From positions 62,001-126,000 of the forward strand of contig CAXKVR010000045.1 of the NCBI GenBank assembly GCA_964058845.1: DNA of 64,000 nucleotides. Reading direction: 5' to 3'. This DNA is from Carex sylvatica (Eukaryota; Streptophyta; Magnoliopsida; Poales; Cyperaceae). Shown piece by piece: positions 46,058 to 56,165 of this stretch. A program made the translations under genes and the position numbers. The first letter of the stretch is position 1. Each line of letters starts with the position of its first letter. Under the pieces are notes generated by a model. The model ran no database searches. It had not been told where the DNA came from and was given only the letters and a program-made list of their open reading frames with translations.

Positions 46058-47248
46058 ACCAAAACGGAAGCTTGTTGAATTTAGCAAATTGGGAATTTGT
46101 ATGTAAACCTAAAAAATATGGAGGACTAGGCATAATAGATCTAAGCGCTTTCAACAGGGTCTTACTCATGAAATAGACATAGTACTGGCAAAAATTTGAA
46201 CAGAGGATGTGGAAATCCATCTTCCAAGGAGCAAGGCTCACCGGCAACCTGGTACAAGTCACACTGTTGTTTTTGGACACATAGAGTCAGGAATTTTGGG
46301 AGGCTGGAGTAACACACACCTATGGAACCATACTGGGGATTTAAAGTAATGAAATATGAACTGCCAGCACTGTATACACATGCTATAGATGTCTCCACAA
46401 ACCTCAGAGAGGCAACCCAGCAGCCGATTGCACAACTTTTCCAGCAGGTGCTCACAGAAACAGCAAAGCAAGAAATACAAACAATGTCAGCGCTTCTACG
46501 GAGAGTTGTGGACACCCGGGACAACAACTAGATGATGTCAAGCGGAAATGGACAGAAAATGAAATTTACTCTGTCAAAAGTGCATACCGAGCCCTCAAAA
46601 ACCATCCATATGTTACAACCAACGCATTCTGCGTATGGAAGTTACGGGTGCCACCAAGAATAAAAGTCTTCGGCTGGCTACTAGCGAACAACAAATTGTT
46701 CACCACTGACAACCTAAGGAAAAAAAGATGGTCAATTACAAACATGTGTGTTATGTGCAAGTGTGATGCGGAAACAACGGCTCACATGATGGGACACTGC
46801 AAATTCGCTGTAGAGATGTATAGACGAATGGACATTGCACTGCAAATGAGGATACAACCGATTGAAGCCGCACTCGACATTAACAACAACAAGAATGCGA
46901 GAGGAACCTTACTAGTTACAATGTTTGTCATCTTGAGGGAGAGATGTGCACGAATTTTTAGAGAATCAGACAAAATAATACCGGAATTGATAAATGAAGT
47001 GAACCAACTACTGCACGGCTCTGCCCCACAAGCTCAGAAGATTGACTGGTGAATCAAAATTTTGCTTAAGAGGGAAAATTTTACAACTCTAGATTTTTCT
47101 ACTTAGATTTTACTTTTTCTTACTTATTTTAATTTTTGTTTTAGCTCAAATGTTTTGAGCAACTTACTTTAAGTTGCAACTACAAAACTTTTGTAACCGC
47201 AATTATCAATCAAATATGAACTAGACCTCTATTTTTCCTCAAATAAAA
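46058..47248 (+). mobile_element. 5'-truncated L1-type LINE with target duplication
   Basis: The plus strand reads WEFVCKPKKYGGLGIIDLSA near 46090, then, after frame breaks, VKSAYRALKNHP. It ends with an open zf-RVT frame to 47052 (KLRVPPRIKVFGWLLANNKL, then CVMCKCDAETTAHMMGHC). The 3' UTR ends 'cctcaaataaaaac'. The 15-bp ACAACAGCATAATCA copies at 46043-46057 and 47249-47263 are identical. The reverse transcriptase and endonuclease are missing, so it was dead on arrival. Confidence 0.88.
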
Positions 47249-47263
47249 ACAACAGCATAATCA

Positions 47264-47653
47264 TGTGCATAAACTGGACTTGCATATAAAAAAAAATGTA
47301 TTTATATTTACCATGATGATAATATATATCATAAATAACGTACATTCTAACATGCATTGAGTGAACTAATTGCCATCTGCCAGAGCCAAAGAACTGTACA
47401 CGACACCATGTTGGGTATCCCTCATGAACTCAGCCAAGATATGGTCTTCGGTTTCTTTCGGCTTACGTGACGTGAGATCAATTCAATGAGGAGAAGAATA
47501 GGATGGACAAGATATGGTCTTGGGTTTCTCACCGACCAATTTGAGTAATTTGTAGAAGAAAATAAAAGGGGCCAATTTTGTAGTTCGCCTCCGTTGTTAT
47601 TTAGCTTATGATTGAAGACGATGATTCTATTAACAAAGCTAATAAGCAGTTAT
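47264..47653. other. Array spacer
   Basis: No gene. The end (47610-47653, 'gattctattaacaaagctaa') is a relative of 41650-41690, so it belongs to the duplicated region. Confidence 0.45.
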
Positions 47654-47660
47654 TTATTAT

Positions 47661-48900
47661 ATGAGGAGGATTCAAATTAGGGGTGGCAACTAATCGAACC
47701 GAATTGAACTTACTCTAGGTTTGAGTTTGATTTGAATAAGATTCGAACCGAATCTGATTTGATTCATTTCGAACTGAACCCATTTCGAATCAAATTAATT
47801 GCGAACTACACATTTTTCGAATTGAATCCGAATCGAATCACAAACTAAATTATTTTTAGCAGTCCTAGTTATACTGATAGTTTATATTTTTTTTTTTCCT
47901 TGCGGGACAAAATTCACTTCCTTTTACCGGTATGAAATGAGTATTTTTAAGTTAAAAAATTATTCATTAAAAATACATCTCAACAAATAATCATAAAAAG
48001 AGGATTAAGTACAAGAATTGAAATATGCAGTAAAACAAGTAATCGTACCTCGAGTGCTCACTCGATCGGATCATCTAATGAAGTGAGAATGTAGAGAAGG
48101 CGGAGGAGAAACAGCCGAAGATAGAGGAGAGACAACTATCTATGCCGAAGAGAGGAGTGACAATCGGAGAGACAGCCAGTCACCGAGAGCGTCAGCTTGG
48201 TTTTAAAGCAAGAGGGAGAGTGAGTTAGGAAGAGGCGGAGAGAGAACTATATTATTGAGATTTGAGAGCGAGAGAGCGTCAGCTAAGTTAAATATGACTC
48301 TCTATCTTGGATTTTAATTTCATCAGGTAAATGAATGGCCAATGTTAGAGATTCAAACCATAAAAGTTCGCGAACCTATTTCGATCGAACCAGGTTAGGT
48401 TTGAGTTTGGTTTGAATTAATTTCGAACCGAACCTGGTTTGATTCATTTCAATTCGAACCCATTTCGAATCGAATCACGAACTATGAATTTTTTTGCCAG
48501 CCCTAATTCAAATGCCTCCATCATGCCTTTATTTTTAAAATTTTTAATAATTTAAAATCTAAAACTTAAGAGTCAAAATAAAATCTTTGGATGTGATCTA
48601 CATCATTTTATCAATGCACATGTAAAAAATTATGGCATTCTAACTTTATTTTGGTTGTCATCAAGAGCTTGTAAAAAATGTATTAATGTGGATAATTTAG
48701 AGACGTTGATTTTTCAATTTATTGATTCACATAAAAATAAAATTTAAATGTGATAATTTTTTTACGAGGACAAAGAAAAAATAACATAAATCATATCTAA
48801 TGGTTTTATTTTGATTTTTAAATTTTGAATTTTTAATTATTAAAGTTTTAAAAAATGAAGGCATGATGGAGGCACAAAAAATGAAGGCATTTGAACCCTC
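47661..48900. mobile_element. Foldback MITE split by a hAT element
   Basis: Outer ends: 'gaggattcaaat' (47666-47677) continuing at 48511 as 'gcctccatcatgcctt', and the right end in reverse, 'gagggttcaaatgcc...gcctccatcatgcctt'. The two parts are one element of about 400 bp, interrupted by the hAT at 47678-48505. TTATTAT lies on both sides (47654-47660 and 48901-48907). The paralogous site near 41840 lacks the whole insertion. Confidence 0.7.
47678..48505. mobile_element. hAT-type element with perfect 8-bp target duplication
   Basis: Ends TAGGGGTGGCAA and TTGCCAGCCCTA (inverted), with identical ATTCAAAT copies at 47670-47677 and 48506-48513. Subterminal regions repeat 'ttcgaaccgaa' and 'gaatcgaatc' words. 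The interior 48050-48290 is purine-rich and non-coding. Confidence 0.88.
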
Positions 48901-48907
48901 TTATTAT

Positions 48908-49128
48908 GTTATCTTATTGCAGTGTATAAATGTTCATATCTATTTATGTTGAAAACTTCAACATTTTTATTATACAAATCAGTATATGGAAAAGAAATCA
49001 TATTCAAATACATTGCAATATTGAATATAAAATTACATAACCACAATGGACAAAACAACAAATATATAGATCCAAACCCTCATTTCATATTTAATAAGCA
49101 TTTAACATTCTGGGAGTAGCATAATTAA
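48908..49128. other. 3' flank of the 63-aa peptide gene
   Basis: Relative of the 41880-42060 region of unit B/C. No gene. Confidence 0.45.
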
Positions 49129-49320
49129 TCAAGGAGTAGTATGAGTACAGTGAGATTGAACACAAGCGTTAACGTTGTTGTTAACCTCAATTTCGGGTTC
49201 GGCTGATGCAATGTCACCAACAAGTTGTTTTAGTGCACGTCTTGCTCCCAGATCTGCATCAACACCACATTCATTTAGCTGGATTAGCGCGATGACGATA
49301 AACAAGACATAGAATGTCAT
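49129..49320 (-). CDS. Small secreted Cys-pair peptide precursor, 63 aa (array family, copy 4)
   Basis: Minus strand, ATG at 49320 to TGA. Residues 1-22 form a signal peptide (MTFYVLFIVIALIQL core, probable cleavage after VDA). The mature part is about 41 residues: DLGARRALKQLVGDIASAEP, an acidic and Asn-rich middle (EIEVNNNVN) and a C-terminus with two Cys spaced four apart (ACVQSHCTHTTP). An upstream ATG (ATGGCTTCC, equivalent to the start of the gene at 38619) is out of frame by one base, so translation must use the internal ATG. The upstream region has AGTCAA (W-box in reverse) and a TATA-like box. This is the fullest family member in the window. The pattern of secretion signal, short charged mature peptide and WRKY-type promoter suggests a signalling or defence peptide, but I do not recognise the family. 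Confidence 0.6.
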   Translation of the reverse strand: MTFYVLFIVIALIQLNECGVDADLGARRALKQLVGDIASAEPEIEVNNNVNACVQSHCTHTTP

Positions 49321-49404
49321 CTTTCAGGGAAGCCATTGTTTATTTTATCTCTCTACATATACCTCAGATTATAATTTGGTTATCAAATTCATGATGATCC
49401 ATCT

Positions 49405-49427
49405 CTGTATAGACAAATGAAAGTCAA
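49405..49427 (-). promoter_or_regulatory. Core promoter of the 63-aa peptide gene
   Basis: On the minus strand: TTGACT (AGTCAA at 49422-49427), then a short spacer, then a weakened TATA box (gtatag on plus, 49406-49411). The spacing to the start codon and the surrounding wording match the promoter at 38529-38552. Confidence 0.5.
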
Positions 49428-49555
49428 CGTTTTTTCCCACTAGTGCCTAACATGTTTGGAACTTGTATTCTTTAACTACAGCGAGAGGAACATGCTGCAT
49501 AAAATACTTATATAATGTTGATTTGGAGGAGAGTAAAATCAATTAAATTATCAAA

Positions 49556-50600
49556 TATTGTAAATCATTGAGTTCAACCAATTTAATGAAATATAGTATA
49601 CCCGTGCTGTTCATTTTCATCTACATCTTGGGTCATAATTGTAATTAAAAACTTTTCTCGCTAAAAGTGTGTTTCATTAATTTAATATATCAAGTTGCCA
49701 ATAGATTGATAAAAGAAGTAAAATTTGTTTGTAACTTCGTGCAGTAATTTTTAGACACTCAGTGTTGTACCTCAAACTATACAAATTTTCTGAGCTTCTT
49801 GAAACAAAATTTTCAAACTTTTTAGAGAGTATATTCACTAAGATCAAATAATGATTATTGTTTAACGTTTAAAATTTGGAATTCATATTTTAATTATTAA
49901 TATTCAAGTGAGATTTGGCACAATGTATATCACTAACGATCTAAGCACAATAGCTCATCAGTATGATGTATCAAGTACTAAATCATTAAAGTAAATCCGT
50001 TACAGTAGACATTCGGAAATTGGAAGGTTAGGAGGTCCATTAGATACTTCTACTCCTAATGCTTGTAATGAGTGTTGCATATAAGCTAGTAAATCAGTTT
50101 ATTACAGCTTGAGAACAGAGAGAAACAGAGAAGAAAACAAACCCCAGACAAGCAACTGACACTCCTGATATCAGTTTGGAATGAAGACAAAATTACCTTA
50201 TAACAACGAGTTACTCAACTTTAATTGATCCGTTGCAAGCTTAACTTTAACTGACTAGTAATAAACAACACTACAGCTCAATTGTGATTCAATAAGAAGA
50301 TTCTAGTGTAAAAGCCGATGCAATAAGCAGTTATTTACAAAGATTAAACAGTTGGTTTTGATTAGCTGTACTATTAAGTAAAATGGGGTCCTCACTCCTC
50401 AGCTGTCCTGTGCTGATACAATTTCAGTCTGTGAAGAGCAATGAATTTATAGGAGGTTTTTTTGGAAATTATGTCTAGCAAAAATCTCGATAAAAATAGA
50501 CGGCTTACAGTAACTAGAATTTGTACATGCAATAGAAATAAGAATTCTTGAACTAAAGTCAGTTATGACCTCTATGTGTACATCAGAATTTTGTGAACTT
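49556..50600 (+). repeat. Duplication array, unit D
   Basis: Marker blocks: 'aatatatcaagttgcc', 'cagtaatttttagacactca', 'gatgtatcaagtactaaatc', 'aatccgttacagtagac' (empty LINE site), 'cttgagaacagagagaaaca' and the decayed exon-like block (50335-50560). No NOI exon 3 follows in this unit. Confidence 0.7.
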
Positions 50601-50936
50601 CGTTTTGCAATCAAGGTACTGCACATACTACCATAGCCTCACTCTTTTAGTAATTGTACAGTTAACTGCTATTAAGTATGTTTTAGGTCTTTTAAAATTT
50701 ATGTTGGGGTCTATATAAAAAGATGGTGTTATTAGAAGAAATGAATAAGAGTAGAGAGTGTAGATTTATTATAAGAATTTAGGCTCTCTCATTTGTACGT
50801 ATTACAAACAAATATGGTACAAAAGTTGGGATTGCAATTTGTCGGTTCGGACTACAATTATAGGCCTGAATTGGACCTTTGATAAATAAAATATAATCTA
50901 TGCAAACCCATTACTGAAATTTCAGTGCTCCCCGAC
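50601..50936. other. Spacer between duplication array and hAT element
   Basis: No gene or repeat recognised. AT-rich. Confidence 0.4.
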
Positions 50937-50949
50937 TAGAGTTTTGCTT

Positions 50950-51415
50950 TTACCCGCCCGGGTCGGACCCGACCCGTACCCGCCCGTGCCCATTACCCGG
51001 GTTACCCGAGCCCGGGTATGGGTCGGGTAAACGGGTAGACGGGTACGAGTAAAAAACGGGTAGGGTACGATTATTTGGTTCAAAACCCGACCAAACCCGG
51101 TCCGATTTAAGCCCGACCCGACCCGACCCGACCCGACCTACCCGACCCGGACCCGGACCCGACCCCGACCCGACCCGTCCCGACCCGACCCGACCCGACA
51201 TGACCCGACCCGACCCGGACCCGACCCGACCCGACCCGACCCGACATGACCCGACCCGACCCGGACCCGACCCGACCCGACCCGAACCCGATCTGACCCG
51301 ATCCGACCCGTTGAATTCAAATTTTTTTGAATTCAATTCCCGCCGGTTCAACCGGGCCCGGACCGGTCTAATCAAACCCGACCGACCGGACCCACCCGAG
51401 TCAACTCAGGCTCAG
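50950..51415. repeat. CCCGA/ACCCG pentamer array in hAT subterminal region
   Basis: Dozens of 'cccga' pentamers, nearly continuous at 51105-51310, with interspersed 'ggacccg' and 'catgacccg' variants. An inverted 'gggtacgggt' form lies at 50995-51065. The open frames of Pro-Asp-Pro or Gly-Ser-Gly-Arg repeats on both strands are products of this array, not genes. A run of about 22 T follows at 51419-51440. Confidence 0.9.
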
Positions 51416-51467
51416 CCGTTTTTTTTTTTTTTTTTTTTTTCAAATTTTATTCCCTCCCAATATTTTC

Positions 51468-54153
51468 TTTAAATACCCCATCTTCCTCACCAAAAATTCA
51501 CACTCTCATTCTCTCATCTCTCATTCTCTCAATCTCAATTCTCCAATTTAATTATTCACTATTTTTTAATTTATTGTTTAAAAAAATATATAATTGTAAA
51601 TTTAATTCATTACACAAATCCGCAAACGGAATTACAAAGTTCGTCACCTCCCGCAAATTTTTTTCGCGAGATTTAAAGGTAACATTTATTTCATTTTAGA
51701 TTAATTTATTTTTGTAGAGTACATTTAGTTTATGCTTGATTTATTGAATATTAAGTAATTAGATTTGTCATTTGTTAGGTTTGTTAAATTTATTAAGTAA
51801 TTAGATTTGTTAGATTTATTGAATATGTTAGATTTATTGAATATGTTAGATTTATTTAGTTTATGTTAGATTTGAATATGTCAAATAATTATATTTGTTT
51901 TTAATTTCTGTTTTTGAAATTCTGTTTTTTAATTTCTGTTTTTTAAATTCTGTTTTTTAATTTCTGTTTTTTAATTTCTGTTTTTTAATTTCTGTTTTTA
52001 AATTTTCTGTTTTTTAAAATAGATTAGTTTTATAGATTTGAATATGTGAAGTGATTATATTTGTTTTGAATAGGTTAGATTTATTTTTCAAAATTCGAAT
52101 TTATTTTTAATAGGTCTTTTAAAATAGGTTAGTTTAATTTCTGTTTTTTATTTTCTGTTTTTTTATTTCTGTTTTTTAATTTTCTGTTTTTTAAAATAGG
52201 TTAGTTTTATAGATTTGAATATGTGGAGTGATTATATTTATTTTGAATAGGTTAGATTTATTTTTCATAGATCTTTTAAAATAGGTTAGTTTAATTTCTG
52301 TTTTTTAAATTCTGTTTTTTAATTTCTGTTTTTTAATTTCTGTTTTTAAATTTCTGTTTTTAAATTTTCTGTTTTTTAAAATAGATTAGTTTTATAGATT
52401 TGAATATGTGAAGTGATTATATTTATTTTGAATAGGTTAGATTTATTTTTCATAGATCTTTTAAAATAGGTTAGTTTAATTTCTGTTTTTTAAATTCTGT
52501 TTTTAAATTCTGTTTTTTAAATTCTGTTTTTTAATTTCTGTTTTTTAATTTCTGTTTTTAAATTTCTGTTTTTAAATTTTCTGTTTTTTAAAATAGATTA
52601 GTTTTATAGATTTGAATATGTGAAGTGATTATATTTATTTTGAATAGGTTAGATTTATTTTTCATAGATCTTTTAAAATAGGTTAGTTTAATTTCTGTTT
52701 TTTAAATTCTGTTTTTTAATTTCTGTTTTTTAATTTCTGTTTTTAAATTTTCTGTTTTTTAAAATAGATTAGTTTTATAGATTTGAATATGTGGAGTGAT
52801 TATATTTGTTTTGAATAGATTAGATTTATTTTTCAAAATTCGGATTTAATTTTAATAGGTTTTTTAAAATAGGTTAGTTTTATAGATTTGAATATGTGAA
52901 GTGATTATATTTATTTTGAATAGGTTAGATTTATTTTTCATAGATCTTTTAAAATAGGTTAGTTTAATTTCTGTTTTTTAAATTCTGTTTTTTAATTTCT
53001 GTTTTTTAATTTCTGTTTTTAAATTTCTGTTTTTAAATTTTCTGTTTTTTAAAATAGATTAGTTTTATAGATTTGAATATGTGGAGTGATTATATTTGTT
53101 TTGAATAGATTAGATTTATTTTTCAAAATTCGGATTTAATTTTAATAGGTTTTTTAAAATAGGTTAGTTTTATAGATTTGAATATGTGAAGTGATTATAT
53201 TTATTTTGAATAGGTTAGATTTATTTTTCATAGATCTTTTAAAATAGGTTAGTTTAATTTCTGTTTTTTAAATTCTGTTTTTTAATTTCTGTTTTTAAAT
53301 TTCTGTTTTTAAATTTTCTGTTTTTTAAAATAGATTAGTTTTATAGATTTGAATATGTGGAGTGATTATATTTGTTTTGAATAGATTAGATTTATTTTTC
53401 AAAATTCGGATTTAATTTTAATAGGTTTTTTAAAATAGGTTAGTTTTATAGATTTGAATATGTGAAGTGATTATATTTATTTTGAATAGGTTAGATTTAT
53501 TTTTCATAGATCTTTTAAAAAAGGTTAGTTTAATTTCTGTTTTTTAAATTCTGTTTTTTAATTTCTGTTTTTTAATTCTGTTTTTTTATTTCTGTTTTTT
53601 ATTTCTGTTTTTTTATTTCTGTTTTTTTATTTCTGTTTTTTATTTCTGTTTTTTAATTTCTGTTTTTTAATTTCTGTTTTTTATTTTCTGTTTTTTTATT
53701 TCTGTTTTTTATTTCTGTTTTTTAATTTCTGTTTTTTTATTTCTGTTTTAAATTTCTGTTTTTTATTTTCTGTTTTTTTATTTCTGTTTTTTATTTTCTG
53801 TTTTTTTATTTCTGTTTTTTATTTCTGTTTTTTAATTTCTGTTTTTTATTTTCTGTTTTTTTATTTCTGTTTTTTATTTCTGTTTTTTTATTTCTGTTTT
53901 TTATTTCTGTTTTTTAATTTCTGTTTTTTAATTTCTGTTTTTTATTTTCTGTTTTTTTATTTCTGTTTTTTATTTCTGTTTTTTTATTTCTGTTTTTTTA
54001 TTTCTGTTTTTTTATTTCTGTTTTTTTATTTCTGTTTTTTATTTCTGTTTTTTAATTTTCAATGTATGTTAGAATTATTTTGAATAGGTGAAATAATAAG
54101 GTTACATATTTTTTTTAATATGTCAAGTAATTTACATTTATTATTTTGAATAG
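51468..54153 (+). promoter_or_regulatory. Inferred promoter, 5' UTR and giant 5' intron of the hAT transposase
   Basis: A TATA-like TTTAAATA (about 51468-51475) is followed by a CT-rich leader with repeated 'attctctcat' words, typical of a plant 5' UTR. A donor AAAG|GTAACA stands at 51679. The next strong acceptor before the coding frame is TTGAATAG at 54146-54153, ten bases before ATG 54163. Splicing these would remove 2475 nt, nearly all of it minisatellite. This is inference from sites alone. Confidence 0.4.
51700..54070. repeat. T-rich minisatellite 'tttctgttttttaa' with a longer interspersed unit
   Basis: The short unit of 11-14 nt (TTTCTGTTTTTTA variants) occurs in blocks throughout and continuously from about 53530 to 54060. 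Between blocks lies a longer unit, 'tagttttatagatttgaata' plus 'gtgattatattt', 'tttgaatag', 'ttagatttatttttca', recurring about ten times (near 52021, 52201, 52383, 52593, 52766, 52873, 53055, 53163, 53334, 53443) at spacings alternating near 110 and 170-210 bp. The plus strand is nearly free of C outside 'ctg'. Confidence 0.92.
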
Positions 54154-54350
54154 GTTTAATAAATGTCATCTCATCGTGGTTCCGTGGAAGAGGACATCGC
54201 GAGATTTTCGGCCGATCTTTTTGGCCCGTCAATACCAAATTATCCACAAAGTTCCTCCCAAATTGCACCACCTAATCATCCACAAAATTTTCCACCAAAT
54301 TATCAAAGAAGGACCAAATACTAGATTTGAATTATCAACAACCCTCACAA

Positions 54351-56165
54351 ATGAATGCACCGTATTATACTTCAAACGATCCAAATGTATACATTCCACA
54401 AGAAACACTTCAACCGACACCACAGTATACATATGGAGGCATTGGCTCTTCTTCTGTAGCATCCAGTCAGTTCACTGACACTGCTCCTGTAGGAGGTACA
54501 CCTTCGACAGGTGAACCTGAAATTCAAGAAGAAGTTGTCCCTCCTTCGACAAGTGATCCGCCGCAAAAACCAGCAGGAAAGAAGACTAAAAGACCTCCCC
54601 CCGAATACAATCAACCGTGGGCGAAATTTTACAAAATTACCAGAGGGAGTAACAATTGTATGGCTTTTGGACAATGTAAGGTAAAAACTTGCCGAAAAAC
54701 TTTTGAGTATAAACAAAGTGGTGGTTTGAGTACTTTTAAGAGACATGCCGAGTCGCACGAAAAAAAGGGTGAGTTTCCATCTGAAAATTCTGAACCGGGA
54801 CAAATCCAAACCCTTATAAACGCGGATGGTACCAGAACAAATCCAAAATTCGATGAATCAAAAATGCTTAGTGAATTGGCCCGGTACATTACCCATAAAG
54901 AACAACCAATAAGTATGGGTGGTTGCACGAGTTTTGCCCGGTTATGCATTCGGGGGTTAGGTCAACCAATGTACAAGAGGATCCATCATAGAAAGATGGT
55001 TGGTGAAATAAAAAAACAGTTTACCTCCACCAAAAATGACCTTAAAGCTCTATTTGCATACCAAAACAATAAGGTGTCAATTACCTCCGACATATGGACT
55101 GTCGGTAAACATGGCCTTGGGTACTCTTGTATTACCGGCCATTGGATCGATGATCACTGGGTATTACAAAAAAGAATATTAAGTTTTCGAGTTTTGGATT
55201 CCCCCCACACTGCAACTGTAATTTTCAAATCCATTATTGAGGTTTTAGAAGAGTATAACCTTAAGAGGAATTTTGGTAACAAGGTTTTTTCTATATCCTT
55301 CGATAATGCTAGCAACAACATTGCTTCCATTGAGATTTTTAAACGGTCACTAAACCCGATAATGAATGGTGAAATGTTTCACCAAAAGTGTGCTTGCCAC
55401 GTTCTTAACCTTGTCGTGAAGGCGGGTCTAAAAACAGAAGCCGTAAAACTATTGATAATTAAATTTAAGAATGCCCTCAACCACATTGTTTCAAACCAAG
55501 AAAGAAAACAACAGTTTGCTGCATTATGCGTCACCTATAGATTGAGTAAGTTGAAGGTACCTTGGGATATAGATACCCGTTGGAACTCAACATATAGGTT
55601 GTTGAACCGATGCCTTCCCTACAAAGCTGTCATAGGTGAGTTTTTGAGAAGCTCCAACCCCGAGGCATTGCAATTCGAACTCATTGACGAAGAATGGGAT
55701 AAACTGCAAAGGCTTAGCAAATTCCTTGGAATCTTTTTTACTGCAACAGTTCAACTATCATGCTCGTACTCACCGACGTCGTTTGAGTTGCTGAGACATC
55801 TCTATGAAATCTCCAAGGTGTATTGCGAATTAGAACAATCTGAAATCTATGATGCATCTCTCACGCCAATTGTAGATGCCATGAAACAAAAATTCCTAAA
55901 ATATTGGGAAGATGTACCTCTCCTAGCCATTATCGCAAACTGCCTCCACCCGGCATACAAGAAGTTTTACACGATCAAAGTAGTTGAGAGGTACAAACAG
56001 AATTTAAATTTAGACTCAACCGGAGTGGAGGCTTACGTGAATTCGAAGTTCGATGAGATGTTTAACATATACCACTCAAGAATGAGTGACAACCGAAACC
56101 CAGCTTCGTCCCGTCCGGCCCCTAGGTATGAATATAAATATACATGTGTTTTCAATCTTTATTAT
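54351..56165 (+). CDS. hAT-superfamily transposase, interrupted at its C-terminus
   Basis: An open frame of over 600 codons. Numbering from the TTG at 54327, residues about 95-145 form a BED zinc finger with ligands C117, C122, H140 and H144. The RNase H-like core follows: ITSDIW with its Asp, then FDNASNN with the second Asp, CHVLNLVVK, and the DTRWNST motif. Next is a DUF4413-like helical part (LIDEEWDKLQRLSKFL) and LLAIIANCLHPAYKKF. The C-terminal hATC dimerisation domain is missing. A donor-like CCTAG|GTATGA at 56125 suggests that the next exon lay to the right and that the gypsy element landed in the intron 40 bp later. Upstream, ATG 54163 opens MSSHRGSVEEDIARFSADLF and stops at TAG 54322-54324 in a different frame. 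Either a one-base frameshift near 54300 or a missed splice separates the true start from this frame. The first ATG in frame is at 54351. Confidence 0.85.

Larger units (their letters stand above)
50937..56165 (+). mobile_element. Large hAT transposon, left part (right end lies beyond the inserted gypsy element)
   Basis: The left end is placed at TAGAGTTTTGCTTTTACC (50937), which resembles TAG-type hAT termini. It is followed by a dense 'acccg' subterminal array. Then come a TATA-like TTTAAATA near 51468, a CT-rich leader, a donor site at 51679, a T-rich minisatellite and the transposase. The element is cut at 56165 by an LTR retrotransposon, and its right terminus must be to the right of 64000. 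The left boundary and target duplication cannot be confirmed without the other end. Confidence 0.7.

Noticed and set aside
50950..51472. Long Gly-Ser-Gly-Arg and Asp-Pro-Thr-Arg repeat frames
   Set aside because: Pentamer repeat arithmetic keeps all frames open. There is no start context or conservation argument.
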